Shown: in pieces, positions 1 to 11,625 of the stretch
How the letters are laid out: the number at the start of each line of letters is the position of its first letter
Numbering within the stretch: position 1 is the first letter of the stretch
Translations under genes and position numbers: made by a program
Origin: Parus major
Lineage: Eukaryota; Chordata; Aves; Passeriformes; Paridae
NCBI RefSeq assembly: GCF_001522545.3
Contig: NC_031776.1
Coordinates: 27,663,634-27,727,633 of the forward strand
DNA length: 64,000 nucleotides
Direction: 5' to 3'
The notes under the pieces: model-generated
What the model saw: the letters and a program-made list of their open reading frames with translations, nothing else
What the model was told of the DNA's origin: nothing
The model's database searches: none

Positions 1-1103
1 CCACCTGCCTCCATACTGTATTTTATCAAGTATCATAATAATAACCTGCTGGGGAAACAGGAGGTTTTAAAAATGGGAGCGGCTTTGATGGGTTTGGTGG
101 GTTTTCTTTGCTGTAATTTCCAGGCACACCCGCATGTTAGGAGCCTTTTAGGGAGTCCTCTGGCTGCACAGGTGCTCTGGGCCTCTTGAAGATTGGGAAT
201 GAAGTATTCTGTTGTTTCAGCTGCTGTGACCTTATGGTCTCTGGAAAGGCTGATTATGGATGTAGAGCAGCTTTATTGCTCCATGGTGACATGTACCATA
301 CAGCACCCAGTGGTATTTTAAGTACTTCATAGTTACATCAAAGAAAATACTTATGGAGTATTAGGCCTTATAAACCCATAGTGCTGTGCCTTTTACGGCT
401 GGAACTTAAAGTCATGAAACGACTTAGAGGTATTTGTGCTTTTGTTTGATTTGGACTGGTGTCCTGCTTTTAATATTTCTTTGGATAAACAACTCCCGTT
501 TTACAGCCTTGCATGGCTCACGCACCCTGTGTTTAACTGAAGGGACTCTGCCACTTGGGGAATTTTGCCTCGAGAATCTGGCAAGAATAACAGGGAATAT
601 TCCAATACACGTTTTGCAAAAGAGAGCTGGATATGAAAAGAGAAGTCAAATATGATTGTCTGAATGGAGAGCCTTAAAGTGTAAAGGACTGTAAAAAAAA
701 GAAGTCATAATATTTTGAATTATTTCTTTCCCACTCGCTTCTAGGATGGATTGTGTTACTGCTGTTCAGATCCAGAGAACTTCAGAGGAATTGCTTGGGA
801 GTTTTCACAGATGTAACTGAAAACAGAACTTGGCCCAGGCACTGCAGTGGCAGTCGTAAATCTAGGTTTAAGTCAGTCACCTGTGTGATATGTGGCCTGC
901 AGTGTGTTGAAATGGGATTTAGAGCATTTTGCGCTAGGAATGGAGTAACATTTCAGCAAAATATCTAAGTTTTCATGTCGTATTTCATATTTGGTTCAGA
1001 ATGATCCTTGTATTTGAATCCAGGGCAGTGACTTTCGTCTGTTTATGTCATTGTGAAAGTCATTAACCTTTGTGATTACTGTGGATTCACATTAATTTTA
1101 TTG

Positions 1104-1127
1104 AAATGAAATAAATTAATTTCATTT
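1104..1127. repeat. Small AT-rich inverted repeat
   Basis: Perfect 9-base arms (AAATGAAAT and ATTTCATTT) flank a 6-base AT spacer. The region is strongly AT-rich, so chance is the likely explanation and no function is implied. Confidence 0.5.
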
Positions 1128-1996
1128 ATTTTATTTTGAACTATTCAATGAACATTCAAAGTGATATATTAAAACTTCGTATCTTCACTGCTGAAGTGTT
1201 AAATATAATTTAAAACATTTGTTGAAGTTTAAGTAATTTCTGTTACTTAATCAAGGGCTTAGAAGATAATTCTATTTCTACTTTTAAATATAAATATTCA
1301 TTTTGTTTGCTCATTTTCATTAACGAGTGCCTGGAATAAATTGTGGTTTATTTGGGTTCTTTGTCTCTTATCAATGTGTGGTTTTCTTACTAAAATCTAG
1401 GAGTGTTTTTTGTTTCTTTCAAATTGCACAAAATGAAAACATTCAGGTACGTAGGTCTAATTTGTTGCACTTCCACTTCAAGGCAATAAATTGCCTTTAA
1501 AACTAAAAATGAAATTCCTTTTTTAGTAACCCTAATTATATGAACCAGCATTTCAGTTTCACTGATGGAACAAAACTACTGTAATTAGGCAGTCTGTAGT
1601 TTTTAGTGTAAAGTCACATCATGCTTTGCTGAGAATAATAAGAGGAAATGATCTTCAATTTAACGTCTTGGTGACTGACAGACCAGCTGCTCTGGTCATT
1701 TCTTTTAGTGAAGTGGCCTTGGGAAAAAGGATGAATGTATGTAGTTTGTGAGAGAAATTAAATTAACCTCGTTACATAATTAGTACCCATGTAGACATGG
1801 TAGAGGTTTCAGGTTTTTAAAATACTTTTTTTGGGTGGGGGAAGGGTAGTTTTGTTGTGTGGAATTAGCTGTGCTGAAGTGGTAGAAGACATGCCTTATC
1901 TTTACAATGATGATAATAATAATAAAAACATAAAGAGGAATGATTTGACTCCAAGATGCTGCTCTCTTCTGGGGATTGTGACCCTTTCTTTGCTAG

Positions 1997-2485
1997 GTGA
2001 CTGCTTGGTGGAGCAGCAAAGGCAGCGGGTCAGGCATGCTCCAGTGCAGCTGCCATAGAAAGGGCGGTAGTTGGCCCACCTTGGTTTGTTACCTGAAATC
2101 AAAAATTATCTATATCTCTCTCTATATGTATATATCTCAAAAACTGCTTTGTATAGGTTCCCCGGTAACATCGATGCTGCTGGCATGGTTCCTGGCTCCT
2201 GGAGGGTACCCTGGTGCTCCCGCTGTTTCAGTGGCAACTGGCAGCCTACTTTGGGAGCAGCATCGTCAGCTGGAAACAATAGTGTCTGATTCTTGTTTGT
2301 CAGCAGGGACAATAGCCCCGCTGATGGGCTGTGGCGCAGGAGAGGGGGCTTCCTTTGTATGGCAGTACGGGCATGGCAGATGGCTAATTGGACATGATAA
2401 ACCACGGGGGCAATGGGGGAGAAAAAGGAGATCTGCAGGGATTAGCGGTTTGTATCCCCCCCACTACAGAAAGAATGTATTTTAG
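1997..2485 (+). other. Longest open reading frame, 162 codons, probably chance
   Basis: This is the longest ATG-to-stop frame in the window. The predicted product has no signal peptide, domain or motif that I recognise. Its composition is mixed: a hydrophobic, tyrosine-rich part around residues 33-50 comes from the TA/TC simple-sequence patch, and a glycine/serine-rich part follows. Other frames of the same segment are also fairly open (2071-2289 on +, 2106-2405 on -), which points to local base composition rather than selection. There is no convincing promoter, splice pattern or nearby polyadenylation signal. I treat it as non-coding unless conservation or RNA evidence shows otherwise. Confidence 0.12.
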
Positions 2486-2870
2486 AGATGTCATCAACTT
2501 TAGTGCTTTGCCGTGAATATATCATTCAGTAATGAAGAAGGAGGACGTCCTAACTAAAGTCTTTCCCCAGCTGATGTGAAGTCTGCTTTATTAGATGGGA
2601 ACAAATCCTGTTACTGTATGGGAAGGTAGGTGCACGCCTGGCCCCCAAATGCACTGGCATGGCACTTAGGAAAATTAGTAGTGCATATTTTTCATCGGTC
2701 TTGTAAGTCAGTGTCAGACTGTTGTGCCAAACAGCATCCAAGCTGAACACAAAGAGCTTTTCCAGCTGTGTTTGTCAGGAGTGGAAAGTTGTGATCTACC
2801 ATAGCTTGACTTGATAAGAAGAAATGTTCCTCAGTGCTAGAGCACTGAAAAGCTAAGCTGACTATCGAAT

Positions 2871-2942
2871 ATGGAATTTATTTATTTAAATATATTTTCT
2901 TATATTAAATATATACACTTATATTAGAATATACACTATAAA
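2871..2942. repeat. AT-rich low-complexity block
   Basis: The block is almost entirely A and T, with imperfect repeats of ATATACAC/ATATTA-type words. It lies about 90 bases before the CR1 fragment. It has no coding capacity. Confidence 0.7.
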
Positions 2943-3033
2943 GCCAAAGCGTGAGACCCTTGCACAAACAAACTTTGGCTTATTTAATACAGTTTAGTGA
3001 AAAACAGAACTAAAGCCTCGAGGTTAGGTCTGT

Positions 3034-3369
3034 AAAAATGATCAGAGGACTTTGACACCTGGCCCATGAAAAAAGGCTGAGAGAGCTGGAGAAGGCTCAG
3101 AAAAGAATCAGTTGCAATAAGACCAAAAGCATAATTTTTAAAGTAAAGAGAGTAGGTTCAGAGTACAGATAAGAAGGAATTTTTTTATTATGAGGGTGAT
3201 AAAACCCTTGAACCATTTGCCCAGAGAAGTTGTGGATGCTTCATTTCTGGAAGCCTAGGTGGGACTCTGAGGAACTTGAGGCAGTGGAAGATGTCCGTAC
3301 TTGTGGCAGGGGTGTTGGACTAGATGACCTTTAAAGGGCCCTTTCAATCCAAACTGTTCTCTGATTCTT
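3034..3369 (+). mobile_element. Old CR1 LINE fragment, sense
   Basis: The order of words follows the avian CR1 3' region. A block like the 'gatcagagg...ggctgagagagctgg' part comes first, then 'cccagagaagttgtggatgc', then the family ending 'gttggactagatgacctttaa' and 'ctgattctt'. It is 5' truncated, as CR1 copies usually are, and heavily diverged with internal losses, so it is an old insertion. No intact coding remains. The call rests on my memory of the CR1 consensus, and the subfamily is not assigned. Confidence 0.8.
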
Positions 3370-6300
3370 AAGTATCCCAGGTAGTTTTTGGTATGAGATG
3401 TATAGGCTTAGCTGATGGCTTCAGCAGCTTCAAGCTGTGGGCTGTGAGCCCAAAGCTGCATCCACAGCCTGGCAGCAGAAATCGGAAGTTAATCCTAATA
3501 AATTGGATTAATTTTAGTTCCTTTTTTCCTCTTGCTGCCTCCTTCCCTCTCCTCAACTAGTTAAACTGCAAAAGAAGGCACACCACAACTTTGGGAGTAA
3601 CTCCACAGTGGAGCTGTAGGAAGTAAGGCTGAAATGGGGGGGTCACAAGCATCGGTAGCTGCTGCAGTGAGCAGCAGTCAAGTCATTGCTGGCTGTAATG
3701 TAAAATGTTCTGTAAAATGGTATCAAGTTCCTAGAATACTTTGCTATTTTAGTGTCTCCCATAATACTAATGTTATGGCATATAACAGATACATTTAAAT
3801 TGTAGTAAAAATAAATCTGCGAGAGGTTAAAAATAATAGCTAGCAAGAAATATGTGTTCTATGTGGAAGCAGATTTACTTTCTGTGGAAATATCTGGACT
3901 GTGTTTCTCTGTGTTTACTACTGTCTTTTCCCATGGGATAAGTTTAGTGGAGACTCCAGATGAAAACTTTTAGTGAGTTGCCTTTGGCTTTCTGCAGGCC
4001 ATTCAACTGCTGTACCTGTCAGTCTGGACAGCTTTTGAAGGTGTAGGTGCTTGAGAATATTTGAAAGATTGTGAATGAAAAACTGTCCTCCTGTAGGACC
4101 TACGATACTGTCATAATGCTATCATGGTTTTCTACCAGGGTTTATTATTTGTACTGCTGTCTCAGTCACTGATTAGTTCCTTCTGAAGCAGATCCTGCAT
4201 GAACACTGAGCAAAAAGATGATCCTTGCCATTGAGTGCTTATGATAAAAGTTGTCAAGTAGACTGTGGTTTCATTTAACTAAAGGTTCATGTTTTGCTTT
4301 TGTTTTTAAACATGTCTGAAGGAAAAGTCTGAGGAGTTATAGAGTGAAGCACTGGGTGCAGAGCAGAAAGAATGACTGAGAATAAGGTACAAGCAGAAAA
4401 ATAGGGAAGAAATGAGAAAACTGTAGGGAAAGAAGAATGCCACAAAGTTACCTATCAGAGCACTTCAGAACTGGAGGGCATTTGGCTGAGAATGGGATCA
4501 CAGCCTGCATCCTCCATGGAAGGGAAGCAGATGATGTCAGTGTGGGGAAGGTCAGAAGCCAGAGGAAATCACATGAATGAGACAATAAGGGGTTTGATTT
4601 GAGTTGTAGCTCTTGGAATAGAAAGCTAAAGGTAGGCTTTCTGACACACTAGAGAAAAAATGGCAAATTTGCCTGGGTACATAGTGAAAGGAAGGAACAG
4701 GCAAAGCTTGTGCATGTTCCATGCTCAGACTAGGTAAGGCATCCATAAGAACCATGACAAAGCACAGGAAAAATAACAAGGTTTTCTCTTCTAGTTGTCC
4801 CTCACATTGAAGACTGTTATTATCACATTGCAGTCTTTTAATAGTGGTGCACCAGATGCCTGCCTTGCTTTGATGCTGTGAAGAGCAGGCATTTCCATAT
4901 GAAGACACAGAGCCAAAATCCTTGCGTGTTCTGCTTCGTGTTTAATGCCTCTTGTTCACAGAAACATGTCATGGAGAGCCGACCTCCTTGGATCTGACTG
5001 CCACTCTGTTTGCAGCAATTTAACTTTCCTGCTCTGCTTTTCTCTGCCGAGACAGAGTTCAGGAGTGATGCTAATTGAGTCAGTCTGAAGCATTCAGATA
5101 AATTTAGTCTGAAGGAGAAAGTCTGGCCTACCGACTAAATAGTAATGATCTTGTGAGCTTAGAGGACTTAGATCTAAGGTATATGAATCTCCTCTTAACA
5201 GTTTGCTCCTATTCAACTCAGTCCTGCTCAAAAGTTAGCTGGACTTTTAAATAGGTCAGCTATTTCTTACAGATCCTCCTAGTCTGTAATCTGCTGCTTC
5301 AGGTTATTTATCAGATCCCTAATGAGACTGTCTTGAACTATTTGAGCCAGGAGAAAGTTTTTTTAAGTGTGTCTTGGTTTAGAACACCTCTGATGCTAAA
5401 ACTGGAGGAGAAACCCTGTTGATTGGATGAGCTTAAATCAGTTGAAACTGATGCATGTGGTAATGGGAGTTTGTAAAAATGACGCTTCCCTGCATATAAA
5501 TCCTTATAATAGGAAAAGATTTATTTTTTTTTTTTTTAAAGCTGATTGTCTTCATCATTGAGCTGTGCAGTAAGGTGCTTGTGGCAGCTTAGACCTGGTT
5601 GCTGTGATTGGCATTGATTTCAGTGTTTGTTCCAGCTTCAGCTCCATCACAGTGTTTCAGCCTGAAGGCTTTATGATGCTCATTTGCAACAGTTCAAACC
5701 CAGTGACTGGTAGGTTCTTTCTCAGGTAGACAAAGGGCAAGTTTGTACAGCATCCACCTCCAAAATCAAGAAGTGCTTTACATACAGCAGGGTGAACCAT
5801 AATTTCTTTCCTTGGCTCAGCTGTCCTCAGCTCCTCTTGGTGTGCAGTGGTAACGGAGATAACAGTAATTAGAAATAATACTCAGAATTAGTGCAGCATT
5901 TCAGAACACTCTGTTGAGTTTTACAGTCTTTGTGTAAAATAGGGAAGTCTCAGCTACCAAAAGGGGAAAATCAGGCATAAAGCTGTAGTAAGTGGTTTTC
6001 TTGAGATTGTATGGATCTGTTGCTCATGTTCTTGAGAAACTTGTGTCCTGGTGGTGGAGCAAACCCTGACAAAGCACTGAATGTCATCTGTTGGCAGGGC
6101 ATAGGCTAGGAAAAGCACACCAATCCATTTTTACTGTAGGATTTCCAAAGTTCATGCTGAAGTAACAAGTGAAATCAGAGAGATGTGCAAACTCTTATCT
6201 CTTCTTGAACCACTTGGTATGGGTTCCTGTATATTGATGCAGGTTACCTACTTCAGACAGGTTTTACTTCTTGACCTTGAAGTCCTGGAAATGAGATTAA

Positions 6301-7884
6301 CACACCTTGCCGATGTCCACACCAATAAGTCAAATGGTCTTGAGATTTTTATGACACTTGGCCCTATTTTTAAATATATGTAGGGGAAAACCACAGCTGG
6401 TTTAACAAAATGGCCCAATTCCAGTGACAGCAGAGGAGCTACAGTCATTGACACAGGCAGAAATTTTGGCCTGTGTTCAACTGACAGAATTATGTGGGGA
6501 TAGGGCCAATGAAGACTGGTAGCAGGGTAAGGATATTTCCAATTTAATGTGATAAGACATCCCCATGATTTTATTCATCACTGTGGTACCCAAATGCTGA
6601 CAAAAGAAGGCACTTTGGCTTTGGGTCCATTCTGCTCCCTGCTTGGTGAGGTCCCTATACCTTTTTGATAATGAGTGTGCTGCTGTGAAACATCTATTAC
6701 AGCTATTAAATACTAAATGTAAGATAAATTTATTGACATGCTATTGAAAAGTTCCACCTGCATAGGAATGCTTTGCTTTCTAGCCCAGGCTTGCTAATGT
6801 AGTCCATATTTCACAGAGATCTCTCCATGAAGAGAGTGCTGTCAGGGGCCATTTACAGCTCTCATCCTGCTTTGTGGTTGTTTACAAGTTCCAGGTTCCA
6901 TTTTCTTGCAGAGTCACCCACTCTACCATTGAGTTTAGGCTGGGAATGTCTCCTGTGAGCATGTTAGTTACTTGAGGCACAGGAAGGTACCTTCTGACTA
7001 GTTCTCTACAGCTGAGTTTCATAGAGCTAGAACCATAGCATATGATTTCCTTTTCTTGGTCACATTTTTCCTTGTACATTTTCCTCTTGGACAATATCTA
7101 GCAAATATAGAACTTACATGTTGCTATACCATATGTTTGCTTTATGTGGCATTGTCCAGGGCAGAGTAAATACCTGTGGCCTTCTGAAGAGCATTGATTG
7201 ATTGCACATCCCACCTATGTTTGCCCAGTAACATTCTCCGTGTAACCTGTGAATGAGACAACTGCAGAGACTTTTAACTCGGTGCTACTCCGAAGAGTAG
7301 TTTTCACACTGACCAACAGAAAGTCATGTTGCATCTTCCTTTGGGAATATACAGGCAGAGGAGTTTCCTCTTTGGAAGCTATCTTTAGGGACAGAAACTG
7401 TGGGAGGTATAGCACAGGCAGTGATCACTAGTCTGAGGCCCATATAGATTCATGTAGGAGCTCTCTTCCCTCTGTAAATGCCTCTGGTGGGTGGTGCCTG
7501 TCAAGCCACTCTGTCACTCTTCTTCAGGCCAGGTAGAAGAAAATAAGATTGAAAAAACCCCTCATTGATCAAGATAAAGGCAGTTTGATAAAGAAAAAGC
7601 AAAGGTTGGATGCAGAAGCAAAGGCAAACCAAATGTTTTTATGTCTACTTCTCATGAGCAGGCAACATACAGCCAATTCTGGGAAACAGGGCTTCAGCAT
7701 GCAAAATGGTTGCTCCAGAAGAGGAGAGTTGTAAATAACAAATGACTCCCTCTGTTCCTCCTTTCTCTTAGCTTTTATTGCAGAGCAGACATGGTACAAT
7801 ATGGACTATCCCTTTGGTTTGTTTGGGCCTGCTGTCCTGGCTATGTCCCTTCTCAAGCCTGCTGGTGAGAGAGGCAATGTTAGA
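3370..7884. other. Non-coding stretch, no gene seen
   Basis: There is no recognisable gene. It contains a 14-base T tract at 5524-5537 and otherwise ordinary single-copy-looking sequence. Around 5770-6015 a few words recall an antisense MIR element, but not well enough to call. Open frames on both strands (for example 4552-4908 on -) are unlike known proteins. Confidence 0.65.
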
Positions 7885-7990
7885 GACAGTTTTGGTGCTG
7901 TGAGCACTGCTCAGCAGTAGCCAAACTCTGGTGTGTTATCAACAACTTTCTAGCTACCAGTGCAAAGCACAGCACTGTGAGGGTTGCCAT
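7885..7990 (+). mobile_element. LTR-like fragment resembling avian ERVL-type LTRs
   Basis: Words in this segment (TGAGCACTGCTCAGCAGTAG, then CTGGTGTGTTATCAACAACT, then GCAAAGCACAGCACTGTG) follow in order a sequence I know from LTRs of avian ERVL-type endogenous retroviruses. Only part of an LTR is present. I see no matching second LTR, no viral gene and no clear target-site duplication. The right end runs directly into a CR1 fragment near 7986-7994, so one element probably inserted into or recombined next to the other. The family name is from memory and the strand is relative to the version I recall. Confidence 0.5.
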
Positions 7991-8145
7991 GAGCTGGCAG
8001 TGTGCCCAGGTAGCCAAGGAGGTCGGTGGCATCCTGGCCTGTGTCAGAAATAGCATGGCCAGGGAAGTGATTAATGCCCTGTACTTAACACTGGTGAGGC
8101 ACCTTGAATCCTGTGTTCGGTTTTGTGCCCCTCAAGAAGGAGCAA
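7986..8145 (+). mobile_element. CR1 LINE fragment carrying a decayed reverse-transcriptase C-terminus
   Basis: The DNA closely follows the CR1 ORF2 3' coding region: a CAGTGTGCCCAGGTAGCCAA-like word, then 'ggcatcctggcctgtgtcag', then 'catggccagggaagtgatta', then 'ctggtgaggcaccttgaatc'. One open frame, starting at 7977, translates this part. It shows the LINE-like tail '...[15 protein letters not shown]', close to the LVRP-LEYCVQFW-P pattern of CR1 ORF2. In an intact element ORF2 encodes endonuclease plus reverse transcriptase used for target-primed retrotransposition. Only about 50 residues survive, a codon is lost in the LVR-H segment, and both ends are missing, so it is dead. It directly follows the LTR-like fragment. 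Confidence 0.8.
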
Positions 8146-11100
8146 ACCCATGCCCTGGTCAGTTTTCTAGATGTCACCAATCCAAATGGGTCTCCAATTA
8201 GTTGTACTGAATGACAGAGTGCTGTGGGGGGAGTCTATCACTCATTTGCCTCTTGTCCTGCACCTGGGATGTTGCAGTGACCTCTGTTTGCACACAAAGT
8301 AGGTGAAGGTCAAATGGTCAACACCAAGACTTTACAGTTTAAACTGAAAATCTTGAAACTAATAGGATAGCATGGAGGGCAGACTAGAAGCGCAAGCGGG
8401 ACTGGAAGTTTTTTGGTGTTTTTTTGGTATTTTTTTGTTTTTAAATCTGACATGCAGCAATGCTAGCAGCTGCAGTTAATGACTTCTGGAGTGATCTCCT
8501 CTCCTGGCTCCCTTTTTGCTCTTCCAGTCTCTGTCTGTATTTTTCCTGAGAAGTGTTCCAGGAACTGCATTTAAACCTCCCTAGACATTACTTTTCCTTT
8601 TGGTGTAAGGACACCTTGCAAACAGTGGCTTAGGCAGGAGCCTGAAGCAGTTAGATTTGAGAGGAAACCAACTGCAGCAATCTATTTTTAAAAGGTTATT
8701 TTGATTAATTGGATTTTATGACCTGATTTGAACTGGTGTTGGGCACCCATGTGTTATGTTGTTGCAGCCTGGACCCACAGGACTGTCCCTGTGTGCTGTT
8801 CTGCCCTTGCAATCCTACCTGCTTTCTCTGTCAGACAGTACCAAATTATTCTCTCCATTCTCAGTCCTACTTGTCCTGTGTGTCAGTAGTGGAAAGTTGC
8901 AGATCTTTAGCTGAAGAAAATAAAACTTGTTACACTGTAGTCCTGTTTCCGTTCAAGTACTGAGAGTTGGAAGTTGGGGCTGTCATATTTTATGCAACAT
9001 TATTATGCTTGTTTTTACTATCTTAAAAAAAAATATAAAAATTCTCTATGACCAAAAACTTTATGCAAGAGTTTACATAAGATGCATTCTTAATTTTGTT
9101 ATAGAGTTACAGATACAGGCACTGAATGAAGACTTTAAAACACCAAACATCCAGACCTCTCAACTACAGTTTGAATTGAATTGAATGAAATTTGAACAAC
9201 CTTGATCCAGAAAACCAGGGGTTTTCTGCAACCAGATGTTGCAGCGTCAGTCCCTGATGCTTTGTCTGGACAGGTCCTTGCACAGCTTCTCTTAACATCA
9301 GTGGCACTGGAGCTTTACCGTGGGATTTTGGAAGGCACCAGCCTGGGCTTATACTTTCTTGTAGGAGGCATTCAATATGTAGGAGTGAATATAAACCTTG
9401 TATTCAGTCTCTTGAAACTGTCTCAGTATTTCTGTTGTATAATTGTACACAATATTTCAATTGTGCTGAAGTAACTTGAATTGTTTCTCAATCCAGGAAC
9501 AAATGGAAAGCTGTAATGGATGGCTTTGGATTAGGTATTGATGCTCAAGAAAGCTAAGTGACACATTTTTACACATGGATAAGTAAATGAATATGTTAAT
9601 TTTTAAGTTTAGAACTTGTCATGGAGGTTTTTATCGTACTGAAGTCCTGCTGAGACTCTGCTGACAAATGGGATTTTTAGATAGAAAGCCTCCATGGATG
9701 AGTAGGTGCTAATGGCTTTGTTGTTGGCACCCATCCATTTGAGCCCCTAAGTGGCACTTAGATATTAGAAGTGCTCTTTTTTTGAAGTTAAGGCTTGAGG
9801 TTCACGGTTTTGAAGGTGTTGGTGCAAATAATGCATTCCCTGAGCAATTTCTGGAAAGGAAGGCTGCATTTCTGTGTCTTGCCCAGATTCCTCTTGGGAT
9901 AACTATATTCTTCTCTTGCTTTTCCACATTTCTTCTAACCACATTCTGTGGCTATGCTTTGCAGTGCTGGTGTTCATGAGTAGTTGCTGAATTTGTCTGT
10001 ACGAATTGCTGCATTTTCATTTTGAAAGGTGATTTGTGTGTGTGACTCTTCCATAGGGCTTCAGTGTGAAGATCATATTCTTAGCACCTCTGCTTGTTTT
10101 TGCACAATGTCCCTCACTTTAGTCAAGGTAAAATAAACAGTCTCTGGCAGCTGTGTCAGGAACAGCACATGCAGACACCGTGTGCAGGCACCCCATCCTT
10201 CCCGGCTGCTACCAGAGCTGTCCGGGAACACACGGGCTTCCCCTGCGTCAGGCCCCAGCCTCTGTGCTAAAGGAAACCTCCTTGGATCTTCAGCTCTTCC
10301 TGTCCAGCTGCACATGAGTCCAGCACGTCACAGCTCATTGTTTTAGGTCTCAAAGTGTGCTGTGCTCTGCAGCACGAGAGGAGCTGGGAAATGTTATTTT
10401 ACTACACTGTTATTGTTATTAAAGAACTCAATAAATGGTTAAGCACCATGTGTTGGTCAGACAGAGCTTCCCTACTTACGCTGCTTGGTAAGAGCTCTTG
10501 GTAAGAGAGAGCACCTGCTGTGAAAAGAAGGGGAAAGGCAGGCACTGATTGTCTCCAGCATCCCAAATCAACAGGTGCTTTTTCTGGTGCTGACTGGAAC
10601 TGAGTTCCTGATATGTCAGCTCTCTTCTGTTGTTTTGTGTGTCATGTTCTTATAGGGTTAAATTAGGATGCAGCAGCCAAATTGCAAGCTCTTCTGACAA
10701 GAGCTCTTGAGCTTCTGCATCCGTAACTATCCTGAGGCTCCCCAAGGAAAAGTCTGGCATGCTTTATCTGACAGATAGCTCAACTGATACTTCTAAAGGT
10801 TTACTTTCCTGGTGTCAGTGCATCTAGGTGCAGCCAGAAACATTCATCCTAAAGTTGTGGGTATGCCCAAGTTCCATTTACAGGAATTCTATTACATTTG
10901 CAATAGAAATCTGCAGTAAGGCAGTAAGTGGGTGTAAAGTGGTTAAGAGTGTAGCATCCCCATAAGGTGAAACAATTGTACCTTTTTGGGGTGGGAATCA
11001 TAACTTGGAGAGAGGAATTCTTATTTTATGCATCTTACCTCTTCTGGTCTATGCCAGACCAGAAGGTTCCTCAGTTATTCTTGCATCTTAAATATCAGTT

Positions 11101-11569
11101 ATCCCCTTGCTGTGAAAACAGATCCATTGCAGAACAAGGATTTTTTGCCCTTAGAGTAATCCTGAGAGAAAAGATTGCTGCTGTGAAAAGTAAAGCTCTT
11201 GGTGTTCTTGTTCTTTGTTGCTCTTGTCATCATTAAAGCTTCTTGTGTTGGACCGTGAGCAACTCACATCATCACTCGCTTTCCCTGCTGCTGGAGCCTG
11301 CAGTGAGACAGTAATCCTGCATTTACCATCACTGTGTCTTCACATACAGTGTGATTTTACAAATGTAATATTATGTTTCTCTGCAGGAACAAGAGCAACA
11401 ACAAACCAGCTAAACAGCAGTGTTAGCAGAAGTAAGCAAGTATCGTGCCATCTGACAGTTGGTGGACAAACAGCAAGCTAATTTTTGCTGTGTAATACCA
11501 GGGTTATAGATAAGTTTAGAGGATAATGTAAAATTCTAGAAATGAAAACCTTACTTCTGCTCTGGCCTA
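8146..11569. other. Non-coding stretch, no gene seen
   Basis: The start is T-rich: about 8409-8442 has runs of T broken by G. A GC-richer patch at about 10145-10315 has a minus-strand frame (10073-10315) that I do not recognise. A short acceptor/donor pair near 11387-11431 could frame a 45-base exon but is far too short to call. Confidence 0.65.
10485..10507. repeat. Short tandem duplication, 13-base unit
   Basis: The unit TTGGTAAGAGCTC is followed at once by a second copy of its first ten bases. The near-identity suggests a recent slippage duplication. No function is seen. Confidence 0.6.
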
Positions 11570-11625
11570 CTGGATAGCATTAGGCAATTAGTGTTGCTCT
11601 CGTGCCTCAGTTTCCCTCTGAGAGC
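11570..11625 (+). mobile_element. Possible MIR SINE relic, sense
   Basis: The segment contains 'ttaggcaattagtgttgctc' followed by 'tcgtgcctcagtttccctct'. This aligns by eye with the MIR core, where a TTGGGCAAGTTACTTAACC-like word precedes CTCTCTGTGCCTCAGTTTCC. The match is short and diverged, as expected for an amniote relic of this age. Chance similarity cannot be excluded without an alignment score. Confidence 0.35.

Larger units (their letters stand above)
1..3033. other. Non-coding stretch, no gene seen
   Basis: I see no recognisable gene, RNA or mobile element here. Open frames are short and unlike known proteins. The stretch is AT-leaning, with simple-sequence patches: ATA/ATG triplets near 1907-1930, a TA/TC patch at 2109-2140, and an AT-rich block near its end. 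A block at about 746-790 has a fair acceptor before an ATG, but no frame continues convincingly. Confidence 0.65.

Noticed and set aside
746..817. ATG block after TTCTAG acceptor, possible 5' exon
   Set aside because: The ATG frame stops after 24 codons. The alternative frame is open but unrecognised and the donor is weak.
1828..1850. G-rich run considered as a quadruplex
   Set aside because: Only three usable G runs.
5375..5440. TGTCTTGGTTTAGA word resembling an LTR start
   Set aside because: Too short, with no continuation and no paired LTR.
5770..6015. Possible antisense MIR relic (words AAGTGCTTTACATAC and AGCTGTAGTAAGTGG)
   Set aside because: The two words are far apart and the sequence between them does not follow the MIR order well enough.
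11387..11431. Possible 45-base exon between TTCTCTGCAG and GTAAGC
   Set aside because: Too short to judge, with a repetitive CAA-rich content. Chance splice pairs of this kind are common.
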